Assembly: GCA_948999435.1 (NCBI GenBank)
Contig: CARJCM010000032.1
Coordinates: forward strand, 1-15,010
Length of the DNA: 15,010 nucleotides
From: an uncultured Bacilli bacterium
GTDB lineage: Bacteria; Bacillota_I; Bacilli_A; RF39; UBA660
Direction: 5' to 3'
In this document: positions 1 through 6,523 of the stretch, piece after piece
Numbering within the stretch: the first letter of the stretch is position 1
Layout of the letters: every line of letters begins with the position of its first letter
Made by a program: the position numbers and the translations under genes
The notes under the pieces: generated by a model
Told to the model about the DNA's origin: nothing
The model's input: the letters and a program-made list of their open reading frames with translations, nothing else
The model's database searches: none

Positions 1-11
1 ATGAATTAAAA

Positions 12-44
12 AAATAGTGTCAGTTTTTTTCACCAACACTATTT
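12..44 (-). terminator. Rho-independent terminator, leftward
   Basis: Nine-base perfect inverted repeat (AAATAGTGT at 12-20 with ACACTATTT at 36-44) around a 15-base loop. Read on the minus strand, the stem runs into seven T residues. Read on the plus strand no T tract follows, so the orientation is leftward. It could end transcripts from the yigZ-like gene that read through the hairpin at 57-82. Confidence 0.6.
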
Positions 45-56
45 ATTATAGAACCC

Positions 57-82
57 AAAAAGATGTCAAACACATCTTTTTT
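57..82. terminator. Bidirectional rho-independent terminator
   Basis: Ten-base perfect stem (AAAAAGATGT at 57-66 with ACATCTTTTT at 72-81) and a five-base loop CAAAC. A T run follows on the plus strand (77-82), and five T residues follow on the minus strand. It probably ends a rightward gene lying before the window and also the leftward yigZ-like transcript. Confidence 0.75.
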
Positions 83-85
83 CTA

Positions 86-119
86 TTGTTAAAAACAAAT
101 ATTTTAGGTATACTATAAT
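86..119 (+). promoter_or_regulatory. Sigma-A type promoter of the small membrane ORF
   Basis: A -35 element TTGTTA (86-91) and a -10 element TATACT (109-114) are separated by 17 bases. An overlapping TATAAT (114-119) is an alternative -10. The predicted start falls only a few bases before the ribosome binding site at 123-129, giving a leader of roughly 10-15 nt. Confidence 0.55.
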
Positions 120-134
120 AGTAGGTGAGAGAAT

Positions 135-305
135 ATGAATTTAAAATATTATGAGAAAGTTACTATTTCAATTATTATTTTTTTAGGTGTAGTTATAGCA
201 ACAGCTTATATAATAGGTATATATAATAATCGTGTAAAGGCTAACAAGAATAGTAACAATAACAATCACGGAAATATCGTGTTAGAAAATATTAATTTAT
301 TTTAA
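135..305 (+). CDS. Small single-pass membrane protein, hypothetical
   Basis: A 56-residue protein that I do not recognise. A ribosome binding site AGGTGAG (123-129) lies five bases before the ATG, and a good promoter lies upstream, so this is probably a real gene despite its size. Residues 9-30 form one hydrophobic membrane segment (start VTISIIIFLG). A short positive and Asn-rich tail (residues 31-47, NNRVKANKNS onward) follows. There is no lipobox cysteine. The last 14 bases overlap the 3' end of the convergent yigZ-like gene, so transcripts of the two genes are antisense to each other. The function cannot be inferred; a membrane anchor or small regulator is possible. Seen: start signals and membrane segment. 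Inferred: expression. Confidence 0.6.
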   Translation: MNLKYYEKVTISIIIFLGVVIATAYIIGIYNNRVKANKNSNNNNHGNIVLENINLF

Positions 306-645
306 TACATTCTTTAGCAGTATTGCTATAAGCGCGAAGCAAACCTCCAGCCCCAAGTTTAATTCCCCCAAAGTAGCGAACTATAACAATGAGAGCATAA
401 TTCAAATCATTTCTATCGATTATATTTAAAATAGGCATACCCGCTGTCCCTGATGGTTCTTTATCATCAGATTTTTTTATTTGACCATTTATTTTGTAAG
501 CATAAGGAGAATGTTTAGCTTTCTTATGTTCTTTTTTTAAATTTTCTAAAATAATTTCTATCTCTTCAATTGATTCAACTTGATAATAATAACCTATAAA
601 TTTAGACTTCTTAATTTCTAAAGTATATTCATTTAATAATTTCAT
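292..645 (-). CDS. IMPACT/YigZ (UPF0029) family protein, one-domain form
   Basis: A 117-residue protein with the family's conserved blocks: KKSKFIG near the N terminus (12-18), a His at 45 followed by SPYAYKI, the DDKEPSGTAGMPIL block (60-73), and VRYFGGIKLGAGGLLRAYS (89-107). The family resembles the N-terminal domain of eukaryotic IMPACT and has an RNase-PH/EF-G-like fold; its bacterial role is poorly defined, perhaps translation-related. Typical bacterial YigZ proteins are about 200 residues and carry a C-terminal DUF1949 domain. This one stops after the first domain, and nothing after the stop looks like the missing half. The start is supported by AGGTG at 653-657 (minus strand). It is divergent from uvrC and convergent with the small ORF on the left. 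Confidence 0.88.
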   Translation of the reverse strand: MKLLNEYTLEIKKSKFIGYYYQVESIEEIEIILENLKKEHKKAKHSPYAYKINGQIKKSDDKEPSGTAGMPILNIIDRNDLNYALIVIVRYFGGIKLGAGGLLRAYSNTAKECIKIN

Positions 646-663
646 TTTAAAACACCTATACTA

Positions 664-669
664 ATTATA
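664..669 (-). promoter_or_regulatory. -10 element of the yigZ-like gene
   Basis: TATAAT on the minus strand, placing the start near 657, directly at the ribosome binding site (653-657). No convincing -35 hexamer is visible 16-18 bases upstream. Confidence 0.4.
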
Positions 670-693
670 TCTTAAAATTTATTAAATTTGTAG

Positions 694-699
694 TATAAT
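694..699 (+). promoter_or_regulatory. -10 element of uvrC
   Basis: TATAAT on the plus strand, with the predicted start near 706, where the AGGTGG ribosome binding site begins. The -35 region is weak (TTAAAA at 672-677, 16-base spacing). It overlaps the region needed by the leftward yigZ promoter. Confidence 0.45.
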
Positions 700-716
700 A
701 TTACTAGGTGGTCATA

Positions 717-2513
717 ATGTTTAAAGAAAAATTAAAATTAATTCCTCATTTACCAGGTTCTTATCAAATGAAAAATAGCGAAGGAACAATTATATATGTT
801 GGAAAAGCCAAAGATTTAAATAAAAGAGTAAATTCTTATTTTAATAGACCTCATACTGGTAAAACTGAAAAAATGGTAAGTGAAATCGCGGATTTTGAAT
901 ATATAGTCGCAGGTAGTGAATTAGAAGCATTTTTATTAGAATTCAACTTAATAAAGCATTATGATCCAAAATACAACATTCTTTTAAAAGATGATAAAAG
1001 CTATCCTTATATTGAATATATAAATAAACCATATCCCAGACTTCAAGTATCAAGATATTTAACAATCAAAAGAAAAGATAAAAAAATGTTATTCGGTCCA
1101 TACCCTAACGCTTATGCAGCAAGACGTATAGTTTCCTTAATAAATAGATTATATCCTTTAAAAAAGTGTGATAGTATGCCTAAAAAAGTATGTTTATATT
1201 ATCATATTGGTGAATGTTTAGGGTATTGTGAACACAATGTCGATAAAGAAAGATTAGAGAAGATGGAAGAAGAAATTCTAAGTTTTTTAAGAGGAAATGG
1301 TGATATTTTAAAAAATAAAATTTTAGAGAAGATTGAATTACACAGCAAAGAACTAAATTTTGAAATGGCTTTAGAATTAAAAAAAGAATTAGATTATATT
1401 AGTATTGTATTAGATAAACAAAAAATGGAATTACATGATTATACTAATCGTGATATTATAGGTTATTTCTTTGATAAAGGATATTTAAGTATTCAAATAT
1501 TATTTTTAAGAAACGGCCGTATGGTCGGAGGACACACTGACATATTCCCAATAGTTAGTGAATTAAAAGATGAATTAGAGTATTATATTATGAATTTTTA
1601 TAGTCGTCACGAAATACCAAAAGAAGTATTATGTCCAAGTAATATAAATACCGATATCTTAAGTGAGATAATTAAAACCAGTTTTCTTGTTCCTCAAAAG
1701 GGCAAAAAGAAAAACTTATTAGATATGGCAAACACCAACGCTAAAATAAATTTAGAAAACGAATTAGAAATAATTGAAAAAGATGAACAAAGAACAGAAC
1801 AAGCGAATAACGATTTAAGAGATTTATTAAATTTAAAAAAATTAGATCGTATAGATTTATTTGATAATTCCAATCTTTTTGGTGAATTCACTGTAAGTTG
1901 CATGGTTGTTTTTAAAAATGGCAAACCTGCTAAGAAAGAATATCGTAAATACAAAATAAGTTTAGATAAAAATGATGATTATCACACTATGGAAGAAGTC
2001 ATATATCGTAGATATTATCGTGCTTTAATAGATAAGACTGAATTACCAGACTTAATTGTAGTCGATGGTGGTATTAACCAAATAAATGCGTGCTTAAATA
2101 TGTTAAACGAATTGAATTTAAAAATTAAAGTATGTGGTTTAAGAAAAAATGATAAACATAGAACTAACGATTTAATAGATAGTGATGGTTACAAAGTAAT
2201 TGAACTCGAAAGAACAAGTCCAATATTTCATTATTTAACCAGAATGCAAGACGAAGTTCATAGATACACCATTAGTTATCATAGACAAATAAGAAGTAAA
2301 GGAGCAATATCAAGTGTATTAGATAACATTGAAGGAATTGGAGCTAAAAGAAAAAAAGAGTTAATTAAAGTTTTTGGTAGTGTAAATAAGATACGAAATG
2401 CGAGTTTAGAAGAATTAGGGAAAATACTACCCGAAAATGTAGCTATGAATCTAAAGGAATATCTTAACACCTTAAAAGAAGAAAAAAGCACAATTAAGCC
2501 TAACGAAAAATAA
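717..2513 (+). CDS. uvrC: UvrABC excinuclease subunit C
   Basis: UvrC makes both incisions around bulky DNA lesions in nucleotide excision repair after UvrA-UvrB damage recognition. The protein has 598 residues, a normal length. Domains in order: a GIY-YIG nuclease near residues 12-90 (GSY at 14-16, IYVGKA at 26-31); four cysteines (C151, C159, C167, C171) in the spacing of the UvrC metal-cluster region; a UVR/UvrB-interaction helix around 200-235; an RNase H-like 5' nuclease with the expected D383, D450 (VDGG) and H515 (DEVHR); and C-terminal helix-hairpin-helix repeats around 533-582. I chose the ATG at 717, five bases after AGGTGG (706-711). A GTG at 708 is in frame but lies inside that ribosome binding site. 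Tandem TAATAA stop. It appears to be transcribed alone. Confidence 0.97.
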   Translation: MFKEKLKLIPHLPGSYQMKNSEGTIIYVGKAKDLNKRVNSYFNRPHTGKTEKMVSEIADFEYIVAGSELEAFLLEFNLIKHYDPKYNILLKDDKSYPYIEYINKPYPRLQVSRYLTIKRKDKKMLFGPYPNAYAARRIVSLINRLYPLKKCDSMPKKVCLYYHIGECLGYCEHNVDKERLEKMEEEILSFLRGNGDILKNKILEKIELHSKELNFEMALELKKELDYISIVLDKQKMELHDYTNRDIIGYFFDKGYLSIQILFLRNGRMVGGHTDIFPIVSELKDELEYYIMNFYSRHEIPKEVLCPSNINTDILSEIIKTSFLVPQKGKKKNLLDMANTNAKINLENELEIIEKDEQRTEQANNDLRDLLNLKKLDRIDLFDNSNLFGEFTVSCMVVFKNGKPAKKEYRKYKISLDKNDDYHTMEEVIYRRYYRALIDKTELPDLIVVDGGINQINACLNMLNELNLKIKVCGLRKNDKHRTNDLIDSDGYKVIELERTSPIFHYLTRMQDEVHRYTISYHRQIRSKGAISSVLDNIEGIGAKRKKELIKVFGSVNKIRNASLEELGKILPENVAMNLKEYLNTLKEEKSTIKPNEK

Positions 2514-2558
2514 TAAAGTTAAATATTTTAAATAAAGTAAAAATACTAATTAAATAGC

Positions 2559-2586
2559 AAAAAGGAATATATTTTCTTCTTTTTTT
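2559..2586 (+). terminator. Weak AU-rich terminator after uvrC
   Basis: Five A residues followed by GGA (2559-2566) can pair with TTC and the T run at 2577-2584, forming about eight pairs including one G-U. A run of seven T residues (2580-2586) forms the 3' side and tail. Stability is low, so the call is tentative. Confidence 0.35.
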
Positions 2587-2612
2587 ATGATAATATTTAT
2601 AAAGGTGGTAAA

Positions 2613-3770
2613 ATGGAAAAATTAATAGAATTAAGTGTAGATTCAAGTATTAAAGTATCTAACAAAGTTATAAATATAAATAAGCCTGAATATGTATACA
2701 TTCCTATTTTACCAAGTAGTAAGTTATTAGTAAAAAAAGGAACAAATGTAAAAATAGGCATGCCTCTAATAAGTAAAGGTAATGATATAATTACTTCTCC
2801 TATATCCGGAGAGGTAACAAGTATTAAAAAAGTTATTACTATCAAAGGAGAAATAGATGCTATTGAAATTAAAAATGATTTTACTGAAGTTACTATTAAA
2901 GAAAGTAAATTAAAGAAAAACATTTTAAACATTAAAAAAGAAGTATTAGATAAAATATTAGATTTATTTAAAGTAAATTTAAATAATAAGAAAGAAATAG
3001 TTTTAAATTGTATAGATGATGAACCATACATTTTAACTGAAAGTTTCTATTTATTTTTAGAGTATGCAAACTTTTTAGAAGTATTAGACAAATTATCAGA
3101 TATCTATAAAGTAAATGTATCTATCGCTGTTAAAGCTTCCAATAACTTTAGTATCAATGAACTAATGAATTATTTAGGTATGTATACTAATATTAAACTA
3201 GAAATTATTCCCAATCTTTATTTATTAGGCAACAATAAATTACTATTAAAACATTTAGGATTAGAAGAAAAAGACACAGAAGTGATTAAAGCCAGTAATT
3301 TTTATCATATAAGTAATTTTATCAAAAAAGGACGTTTAAAAACTGACCAATTAATAACTATAAGCGGCAATAATATCGTTAACTCAAGTATTATTAGAGT
3401 AAAAATCGGTACATCTTTAAAGGAAGTATTTAAAAGTATCAAAGGATTAGGAAAAGACTCTACATTCATAGTTAATGGTCTTATGAGTGGAAAAGAAATA
3501 GATATAAATAATTTAGTTATAACAAATGATTTAACAGGAATTTTAGTTATTAAAAAAGAAACTATAGAAAAAGCTTATAAAAAAGAAGAAAAATGTCTTA
3601 ACTGTGGGGCTTGTATTGATATATGTCCTGTTGGAATAAACCCACTTTTATTAAAAGAAAAGAATTACAAAGAAAAAAATAAATGTCTAAAATGTGGTTT
3701 ATGTTCTTATATTTGTCCTGTATACATAAACTTTAATTATAGTGATATAGAAGGAGATAACAATGACTAA
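2613..3770 (+). CDS. rnfC: RnfC-like iron-sulfur protein, divergent
   Basis: RnfC is the peripheral subunit of the Rnf ferredoxin:NAD+ oxidoreductase. It normally binds NADH and FMN and carries two [4Fe-4S] clusters. Here, in 385 residues, I see an N-terminal barrel-sandwich segment (about 25-75, with VKKGTNVKIGMPL and SPISGEV), a central region ending in an SLBB-like stretch (about 247-280), and two complete CxxCxxCxxxCP clusters (C328/331/334/338 and C358/361/364/368). The DEPY at 136-139 lies where family members have ECEPY. The upstream GLGGAGFP-type NADH-site motif is absent, and the linker where it should lie (about 98-130) is short and Lys-rich. The N-terminal GGxHPP block is also missing. 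Start: AAAGGTGG (2601-2608), then ATG at 2613. The stop overlaps rnfD by eight bases. Family assignment is sure; NADH oxidation is doubtful. Confidence 0.85.
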   Translation: MEKLIELSVDSSIKVSNKVININKPEYVYIPILPSSKLLVKKGTNVKIGMPLISKGNDIITSPISGEVTSIKKVITIKGEIDAIEIKNDFTEVTIKESKLKKNILNIKKEVLDKILDLFKVNLNNKKEIVLNCIDDEPYILTESFYLFLEYANFLEVLDKLSDIYKVNVSIAVKASNNFSINELMNYLGMYTNIKLEIIPNLYLLGNNKLLLKHLGLEEKDTEVIKASNFYHISNFIKKGRLKTDQLITISGNNIVNSSIIRVKIGTSLKEVFKSIKGLGKDSTFIVNGLMSGKEIDINNLVITNDLTGILVIKKETIEKAYKKEEKCLNCGACIDICPVGINPLLLKEKNYKEKNKCLKCGLCSYICPVYINFNYSDIEGDNND

Positions 3771-4650
3771 AGTACCAATATTACACAGCACTAATGATAA
3801 ACAAGATTTAATAAAAAAATATTATTTAGCTCTTATACCTCTAATAATATTTAGCATTTATAAAAACGGTATTTTACTATATACTAATGATTTAATTAAT
3901 ATCTCAAAGATTTTTATTCCTATATATTTTTATAGTATTAGTATATTAATAGGATTTCTAATCTCTAAAATATTAAAAGATAGTTCTAAAGAAAACATAT
4001 TAATCTGTTTAATTATTAGTTGTACTATTTCGATAAATACCAATTTAATCATATATCCCATACTTTTATTTGTTAGTTTATTTATAGGCAAAGTTATAAT
4101 AGCTAAAAGCAGATTAAAATTTAATTTAGGAAGTTTTGCAAGAATAACACTCATTCTAGCTTTATTATTAAATTCCTATTCTTACTTAAATATCGCTGAA
4201 AAGTTAAACAAATTTAATTATAATTATTTTGATATATTTTTAGGATTAGGTAAAGGCGCCATTGGTGCAACTAGTATTTTAATTCTCATAATTAGTTTAA
4301 TCATTTTATCAACCAGTAGATATTACAAAAGAATCATTGCAATAGTTTCCAGCTTAACTTTTATAATAATAAATTTAATAATTATTCTAGTCACCAAAAA
4401 TTACAATTATATAAATATATTATTAAATGGCACTAATTATTTTAGCTTTATATTCCTAGCTTCCGATTTATATACTAGTCCCATAAATAAAGAAGGCAAA
4501 ATAGTATATGGATTATTAATTGGTACATTAACTAGTATTTTAAGTTATTTAGGTTTAGTATATGAAGCTAGTTTTATAAGCATTTTCTTTTTAAGTTTAT
4601 TTATTCCATTAATAAACAAAATAAATAACAAAAAATATCTAAAAACATAA
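3763..4650 (+). CDS. rnfD: RnfD-like flavin-binding membrane subunit
   Basis: A 295-residue, strongly hydrophobic protein with roughly eight or nine membrane segments. RnfD/NqrB proteins carry a covalently bound FMN on a Thr in an SGAT-type motif. Here GAIGATS (165-171) places that Thr at 170. The C-terminal signature FLASDLYTSP followed by KEGKIVYGLLIG (231-254) matches the RnfD block usually read as FMATDxxTSP...G. The start overlaps the rnfC-like stop and has AAGGAG (3751-3756), so the two are translationally coupled. Downstream there is no rnfG, rnfE, rnfA or rnfB, which normally complete the complex; the surface-protein promoter starts eight bases after the stop. No separate terminator is visible after the stop. 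Confidence 0.85.
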   Translation: MTKVPILHSTNDKQDLIKKYYLALIPLIIFSIYKNGILLYTNDLINISKIFIPIYFYSISILIGFLISKILKDSSKENILICLIISCTISINTNLIIYPILLFVSLFIGKVIIAKSRLKFNLGSFARITLILALLLNSYSYLNIAEKLNKFNYNYFDIFLGLGKGAIGATSILILIISLIILSTSRYYKRIIAIVSSLTFIIINLIIILVTKNYNYINILLNGTNYFSFIFLASDLYTSPINKEGKIVYGLLIGTLTSILSYLGLVYEASFISIFFLSLFIPLINKINNKKYLKT

Positions 4651-4657
4651 CTTTTTG

Positions 4658-4686
4658 TTTACAATTGGTAACTTATGTGTTATAGT
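4658..4686 (+). promoter_or_regulatory. Sigma-A type promoter of the surface-protein operon
   Basis: TTTACA (4658-4663) and TATAGT (4681-4686) are separated by exactly 17 bases, one of the best promoter matches in the window. Predicted start is near 4693, leaving a leader of about 85 nt before the ATG at 4778. Confidence 0.65.
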
Positions 4687-4698
4687 ATAAAACAATTC

Positions 4699-4753
4699 AC
4701 TCGTATGAATTTTATTGTCCCATCACAAGGTAAGGAAATTTATGCGAGTTTTT
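4699..4753 (+). promoter_or_regulatory. Structured leader with terminator-like hairpin (candidate attenuator)
   Basis: ACTCGTATGAATT (4699-4711) pairs with AATTTATGCGAGT (4737-4749) over 13 bases, including two G-U pairs, and five T residues follow (4749-4753). The 25-base loop contains a smaller TTGT/ACAA hairpin (4715-4718 with 4726-4729). The hairpin lies between the promoter and the gene it serves, so it must be read through or relieved for expression. It may also end the upstream rnfCD transcript. The right arm covers an in-frame ATG at 4742 that has its own TAAGGA site (4731-4736). I could not match it to a riboswitch class I know. Confidence 0.5.
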
Positions 4754-4777
4754 ATCTGCCTAAGAAAAGGAGATAAT

Positions 4778-6523
4778 ATGAAAAAAATAATAACAATAAT
4801 AACAATTATAGGCTCATTCTTTATAATGTCTAAAAATTGTTATGCTATAGACATAGTAAAAGAAAATATAAATCCAGATATTAAGATTCACTTAAAAACA
4901 GATAATATTAACGAAACCAGAAAAATATATAAAACAATTAATCAAGACACATCTGAACATCTTTATAGTATTCATTTAAAAGAGATTAATTACAATAATT
5001 CTTATGATGATTATGATTTTTATGGTGGAATGAACCCATTAAATATAGAGTTACAAACTAAAATCGGATTAATCACATATTTTGGTTATGGATATCAAAA
5101 CAGAAATGATATAAAATGGTATATTATAACGCAATATATGATATGGAGCGAATTAGTAAAAGAAGCTAATGGTGAAATATATTTTGTAGATAACAACAAT
5201 AATAAAATAGTTTTATATGAAGAAGAAATAAAAGCTATATTAGATGATATAAATCATTTTTATAAAGTACCATCATTTTTAGAAGATAACGAAAGATTAT
5301 CACACGAAATAAAATTAACAGAAAATTTAAATCTTACTGATGAAAACAACATTTTAGAAGAGTTTTATATAATCACGACAAATAATGATTTAGAATATCA
5401 AATTATAAATAATGAATTCCAAATAAAACCCATTAACCCCAATGTTGTATGTATAGAATTTAGAAGAAAAACAGAAGAATTTTCAGAAAATATGAAAATA
5501 TACACCAATTATAATCAAGAGGAGTTAATAAGTAGAGGTAATATAGGTACTATAAGTAAAACTTTAATTGTGACTATTCCAAACCCTTTAATTAAAATTA
5601 AAAGTAATATTTCCCCAAAGTACTCTATAAAAAATAATGTATACAAAGTATTTAACGAAGAGGGAAATGAATACTATACTTTTACTTTAGAGCAAGATGG
5701 TACAGCGAATATAGATTTACAACCAGGTAAATATTATATAAAACAAACAAAGTCATCATATGGATACAAAATAAATGCTGAAGAAATACACTTTGAAGTA
5801 AAAAAAGAAGATATGATTATTGAACTAAAAAATGAATTAGAAACCAAAAATGTCACAATAGAAAAGCAATTAATAAAAGATGATAATAGTATTTCGCCTG
5901 CTGTAAACGTTACATTAGATATAATTGATGAAAACGGCAAATTAGTGAGTCAAATTAAAACCAATAATGAAGGACAGGCCTTAATTGAATTATCTTATGG
6001 TAAATATACAATAAAAGAAAATAATACTCGCAGCATTAAAGAAAATTATACTATAACCATAGATGAAAACTTTGATGAGAATAAGCCAGTTATAATAAAA
6101 GAAGAGATAACTACTGAAGATATTAAAGAAGAAATAAACAAAAACAATAATAATAAAGGAAATATTATAATTAATAAATATGATTTTAGAACTGGTAAAC
6201 CTTTATCAGGCATTAAAATAGCTTTATATAATAAAGATAAAGAATTAATTAAAGAAGAGGTAACTGATAATTATGGTAGAATTATATTTAAAGATTTAGA
6301 AACAGGAATTTATTACATTAAAGAAATATATAAAGATAATGATTATGAGTTAGATGATGCAATAAAAATCGAGGTAAAAGAAGGCATAGATACCATTGTA
6401 ACTTCTAATAACCGAACTGAAATTGATGTTCCAAATACTAAGTCTAATAATATAAATCTAAGTGTTTTAATACTATTATTTATAGGAGTAGGTATAAAAT
6501 ATACCAAACATAAAAATGTTTAA
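4778..6523 (+). CDS. Sortase-anchored surface protein: TQ/thioester-like domain plus CnaB repeats
   Basis: A 581-residue cell-wall adhesin-type protein. Residues 1-23 are a signal peptide ending CYA. Residues 60-165 resemble the thioester (TQXA) domain: YFGYGY (101-106), then TQYMIW (118-123) with Gln119. The partner Cys, expected in a YCI-type motif before it, appears as YSI (Ser64); the only other Cys are C21 and C225. Three CnaB/SpaA-like beta domains follow at about 271-353, 358-440 and 462-547. The third has isopeptide-type residues (K467, E516, N544/N545); the first has KQT where Glu is usual. The tail is VPNTK (551-555), a hydrophobic segment (560-572) and KYTKHKNV. Start: AAAAGGAG (4765-4772). 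An in-frame ATG at 4742 is possible but gives a poorer signal peptide. It overlaps its sortase gene by eight bases. Confidence 0.85.
   Translation: MKKIITIITIIGSFFIMSKNCYAIDIVKENINPDIKIHLKTDNINETRKIYKTINQDTSEHLYSIHLKEINYNNSYDDYDFYGGMNPLNIELQTKIGLITYFGYGYQNRNDIKWYIITQYMIWSELVKEANGEIYFVDNNNNKIVLYEEEIKAILDDINHFYKVPSFLEDNERLSHEIKLTENLNLTDENNILEEFYIITTNNDLEYQIINNEFQIKPINPNVVCIEFRRKTEEFSENMKIYTNYNQEELISRGNIGTISKTLIVTIPNPLIKIKSNISPKYSIKNNVYKVFNEEGNEYYTFTLEQDGTANIDLQPGKYYIKQTKSSYGYKINAEEIHFEVKKEDMIIELKNELETKNVTIEKQLIKDDNSISPAVNVTLDIIDENGKLVSQIKTNNEGQALIELSYGKYTIKENNTRSIKENYTITIDENFDENKPVIIKEEITTEDIKEEINKNNNNKGNIIINKYDFRTGKPLSGIKIALYNKDKELIKEEVTDNYGRIIFKDLETGIYYIKEIYKDNDYELDDAIKIEVKEGIDTIVTSNNRTEIDVPNTKSNNINLSVLILLFIGVGIKYTKHKNV

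Noticed and set aside
315..328. Small hairpin TAGCA/TGCTA just after the small ORF, considered as its terminator.
   Set aside because: No T tract follows on either strand, and the bases are coding for the yigZ-like protein.
1694..1954. Open reading frame of 86 codons antisense to uvrC, and similar long antisense frames elsewhere (for example 7899-8303 and 13426-13812).
   Set aside because: They lie entirely opposite strongly conserved genes, have biased hydrophobic composition typical of the complement of Lys-rich AT-rich genes, and show no ribosome binding site.
4687..4777. Known riboswitch classes (c-di-GMP, TPP, purine, preQ1, fluoride, T-box) for the surface-protein leader.
   Set aside because: None of the conserved cores I know is present; only the stem and U tail are supported, so I left the class open.
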